Under the pieces are notes generated by a model. The model searched no databases, was not told the origin of the DNA, and was given only the letters and a program-made list of their open reading frames with translations. Shown one piece after another: positions 8,028 to 9,703 of a stretch of DNA of 9,703 nucleotides. Origin of the DNA: JAOPZW01 sp036555665. GTDB taxonomy: Bacteria; Actinomycetota; Thermoleophilia; Solirubrobacterales; Solirubrobacteraceae. Positions within the stretch are counted from its first letter, which is position 1, and every line of letters starts with the position of its first letter. The position numbers were made by a program, and so were the translations under genes. The DNA lies in assembly GCA_036555665.1 (NCBI GenBank), contig DATBKW010000096.1, positions 1 through 9,703 of the forward strand, written 5' to 3'.

Positions 8028-9278
8028 GTGCTCGCGCTCGCGCGCTTCGGCGCCGATCCCCTGAAGTTCCTCGACGGCCTGCGCGCCGACGGGCGCGCGA
8101 TCGTCCCGTTCACGCTGGGCAACCTGCACTGCCACCTGCTGACGAAGCCCGAGCACGTCAAGCAGGTGCTCGAGAGCGAGGAGTGGCCGCCGCTCTCGCG
8201 CGGGCGGATGATGGCGCTCGACCACTGGTACGGCGGCGGGGTGATCCTCACCGAGGGCGCCGAGCACCATCGCCAGCGCGACGAGCTGTGGAAGCCGGTC
8301 CTCGCCGACCCCGCGGCGGCGGCCGGCACCGCCGTGGCCCGCGCCGCCCGGCGCGCGGACTCCTGGGCCGAGGGCGCGCCGATCGAACTCTTCACCGAGC
8401 TGCGCGCGCTGTCGTGGGCGATCGAGTGGGAGAGCCTGACCGGCGAGGACCTCGACGCGTCGCCCGAGCTGCTGAAGGCCCAGGAGGCCGGCATCGACGC
8501 GATGCAGTGGCTGCTGGGCCCGTTCGGCTCGGCGCGCTGGAACGCGCCGCTGCCGGCGAGCGCGCGAACGCGCGCCGCCCGCGAGCGGCTCGACGGCGCC
8601 ATCGACGCCATGATCGCCGAGCGCCGAGCGCGCCCGCGCGAGGACGTGCTGAGCCGGTTCGTCGAGCGCGAGAGCGACGACGGGCTGGTGCGGGCGTCGT
8701 TCAAGCAGTGGCTGGGGGCCGATCTCCTGCACGTGGTCTTCACGTGGACGCTGCACCTGCTGGCGACGCACCGTGACGTCGAGGCGCGTTGGCACGCCGA
8801 GCTCGACGAGGTGCTCGGCGGGCGCCCCGCGACCGCCGACGACCTCGGCGCGCTCGTCTACACCCGGCGGGTGGTGAAGGAGGCGCTGCGCCTCTATCCG
8901 CCGATCCCGGGCTTCTTCCGCCAGGTCACCGCCGACTACGCCGTCGACGGCACCACCATCCCCGCGCAGCACGTGATCGTGATGAGCCAGTGGGTCACGC
9001 ACCGCGACGCCGCGCTGTGGCCCGATCCGCTGGGCTTCGACCCCGAACGCTGGGCCGACGGCGCGCCGCGCCCGCCCGAGATCTCCTACTTCCCGTTCTC
9101 GGCCGGCCCGTACGAATGCCACGCCCGCGGGCTGGCCACCATGGAGGCGATCCTCATCCTGGCCACGCTCGGCCAGCGGTGGGCCTTCCGGCCGGTCGAC
9201 GACCGCGAGCCGCGGCCGGTGGCGACAGGGACGCTGGCACCGAAGGGCGGGTTGCGGATGGCGCCGGTGCGGCGCTGA
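8028..9278 (+). CDS. Cytochrome P450 with atypical I-helix and haem loop
   Basis: From GTG 8028 the protein has 416 residues, normal for a soluble bacterial P450. The K-helix ExxR is E285-A-L-R288, followed by LYPPIPGF. The meander region has HRDAALWPDPLGFDPERW, and the haem loop is F357-S-A-G360-P-Y-E-C364-H-A with C364 as the thiolate ligand. Two usual residues differ. The Arg commonly two before the Cys is Tyr (GPYEC), and the I-helix acid/Thr pair is GAD232-L-L, so the oxygen-activating Thr is Leu. P450s normally insert oxygen into C-H bonds using ferredoxin/reductase electrons. The missing Thr may mean a peroxide-dependent or other altered chemistry (inference). It is the last gene of the operon with the GMC oxidase, 11 nt after the membrane-protein gene. 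No ferredoxin or reductase gene is in the window. A CYP family number cannot be assigned from sight. Confidence 0.93.
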   Translation: MLALARFGADPLKFLDGLRADGRAIVPFTLGNLHCHLLTKPEHVKQVLESEEWPPLSRGRMMALDHWYGGGVILTEGAEHHRQRDELWKPVLADPAAAAGTAVARAARRADSWAEGAPIELFTELRALSWAIEWESLTGEDLDASPELLKAQEAGIDAMQWLLGPFGSARWNAPLPASARTRAARERLDGAIDAMIAERRARPREDVLSRFVERESDDGLVRASFKQWLGADLLHVVFTWTLHLLATHRDVEARWHAELDEVLGGRPATADDLGALVYTRRVVKEALRLYPPIPGFFRQVTADYAVDGTTIPAQHVIVMSQWVTHRDAALWPDPLGFDPERWADGAPRPPEISYFPFSAGPYECHARGLATMEAILILATLGQRWAFRPVDDREPRPVATGTLAPKGGLRMAPVRR

Positions 9279-9315
9279 CGGTCTGCTGCGTGCGCTTGCG
9301 GCGCGGCGAGGCCAG

Positions 9316-9543
9316 GGCACCGAGGGAGGGCGGCCCGGTCGTGGGCGGGGCACCGGAGGCGCACGCGTCCTGCGCAATCGTGCGCGTTTCGGAGCCCGTC
9401 CCGCCGCCGCTCTCTGGGGGTGGGCTGCATTGACCTAAATAGTCACTGTCAATCCAGCCCACCCCCTTGTGGGCGCGCGAGAGGTGTTGCGAAACACGCG
9501 CGGGTGTCACCACATGCGCACGCGCCCGCCCTCCCTCGATGCC
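9316..9543. repeat. 18-bp inverted repeats enclosing a nested palindrome
   Basis: The arm at 9316-9333 (ggcac cgagggagggcgg) and the reverse complement of 9526-9543 (ggcat cgagggagggcgg) match at 17 of 18 positions. Inside are gcgcgtttcg (9382-9391) facing cgaaacacgcgc (9490-9501), and the strong hairpin at 9416-9466. These last two are centred on the same point, about 9441. CGGCGAG occurs just outside both ends (9304-9310 and 9546-9552), like a blurred target duplication. A decayed miniature transposable element or an elaborate shared terminator are both possible. No coding capacity is seen in the spacer 9279-9605. Confidence 0.5.
9416..9466. terminator. Strong hairpin between convergent genes, likely bidirectional terminator
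   Basis: The 19-nt arms 9416-9434 and 9448-9466 pair at 18 of 19 positions: gggggtgggctg with cagcccaccccc, and attgac with gtcaat, with one C-C mismatch between them. The loop is 13 nt. It lies 137 nt after the P450 stop and 139 nt after the stop of the opposing partial gene, almost exactly midway. No long T-run follows on either strand. The AT-rich inner part also looks like an operator, but no gene starts nearby. Confidence 0.6.
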
Positions 9544-9605
9544 ATCGGCGAGCGGCAGCGCAAAACGCCCCCTCGCGCACTGAGCTCCGCCGCGGAGCGC
9601 CGCAG

Positions 9606-9703
9606 CTACGTCGTGACCAGCGGCTGCTCGGCGGCCGGCTCGACCGGCGCCTCGCCGCTCTCGAAATCGATCTCCGGCAGCCAGCGGTCGAAGGGGGCGG
9701 GCA
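9606..9703 (-). CDS. Partial C-terminus of an unidentified protein
   Basis: On the - strand a frame runs in from the right edge and ends with TAG at 9606-9608. It encodes about 31 residues: PAPFDRWLPEIDFESG, then an acidic Ala/Pro/Glu stretch ending PLVTT. The composition (Trp, Asp, Glu, Phe in a protein-like order) and the position convergent to the P450 support a real gene end. Third-position G+C cannot help, because the opposing + frame shares the same third positions. The family is not recognisable from so short a piece. Confidence 0.55.
   Translation of the reverse strand, partial: PAPFDRWLPEIDFESGEAPVEPAAEQPLVTT

Noticed and set aside
7881..9377. 498-codon open frame on the - strand
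   Set aside because: It mirrors the P450 gene, is rich in Arg, Ala and Gly, and shows no motif. The + strand has unmistakable P450 signatures.
9430..9460. Promoter on the - strand from TTGACA at 9447-9452
   Set aside because: No -10 lies at 16-18 nt spacing, and transcription would run antisense into the P450 with no gene to express.
9514..9703. Short + strand frame open to the right edge
   Set aside because: It is Ser/Arg/Gly/Ala-rich with no Shine-Dalgarno sequence, and starts within the inverted-repeat structure. The opposing - strand frame reads more like a protein end.

Overview
The window is very GC-rich, with third codon positions almost all G or C. Genes are densely packed and Ser/Thr protein kinases are plentiful. 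This fits a high-GC actinobacterium, and the gene style suggests the Thermoleophilia/Solirubrobacterales. The taxonomic guess is inference: there is no rRNA or other marker gene here.

Left part (1-1730, + strand). The 3' portion of a gene for a protein with a long Glu/Pro/Ala/Val-rich low-complexity tail comes first. It overlaps by 44 nt a CapA-family metallophosphoesterase-like protein. The CapA gene runs convergently 37 nt into a kinase gene on the opposite strand.

Middle part (1694-4895). There are three Ser/Thr protein kinases. The first (- strand) and second (+ strand) are short, soluble, kinase-only paralogues. They are transcribed divergently from a 153-bp spacer holding a 31-bp direct repeat (30/31 identical). 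A perfect 14-bp inverted repeat follows the second kinase. The third is a kinase with a C-terminal GAF sensor domain.

Right part (4898-9278, + strand). A candidate leaderless promoter precedes a tight four-gene operon. Its genes encode a cholesterol-oxidase-like (ChoD-like) GMC flavoprotein with a ferredoxin-type Cys motif, a small protein resembling a domain usually attached to such oxidases, a multi-pass membrane protein with an HIHH motif and a DE...DVYW motif, and a cytochrome P450 with unusual I-helix and haem-loop residues. The set looks like an oxidative pathway for a hydrophobic substrate (sterol, terpenoid or lipid) at the membrane. The substrate cannot be read from the sequence. This operon is the best candidate here for a poorly described system.

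Right end (9279-9703). A 327-nt spacer holds a strong hairpin with an AT-rich core, nested inside an 18-bp imperfect inverted repeat. It separates the P450 gene from the 3' end of a convergent gene on the - strand. No tRNA, rRNA, CRISPR array, insertion sequence or transposase gene was seen.
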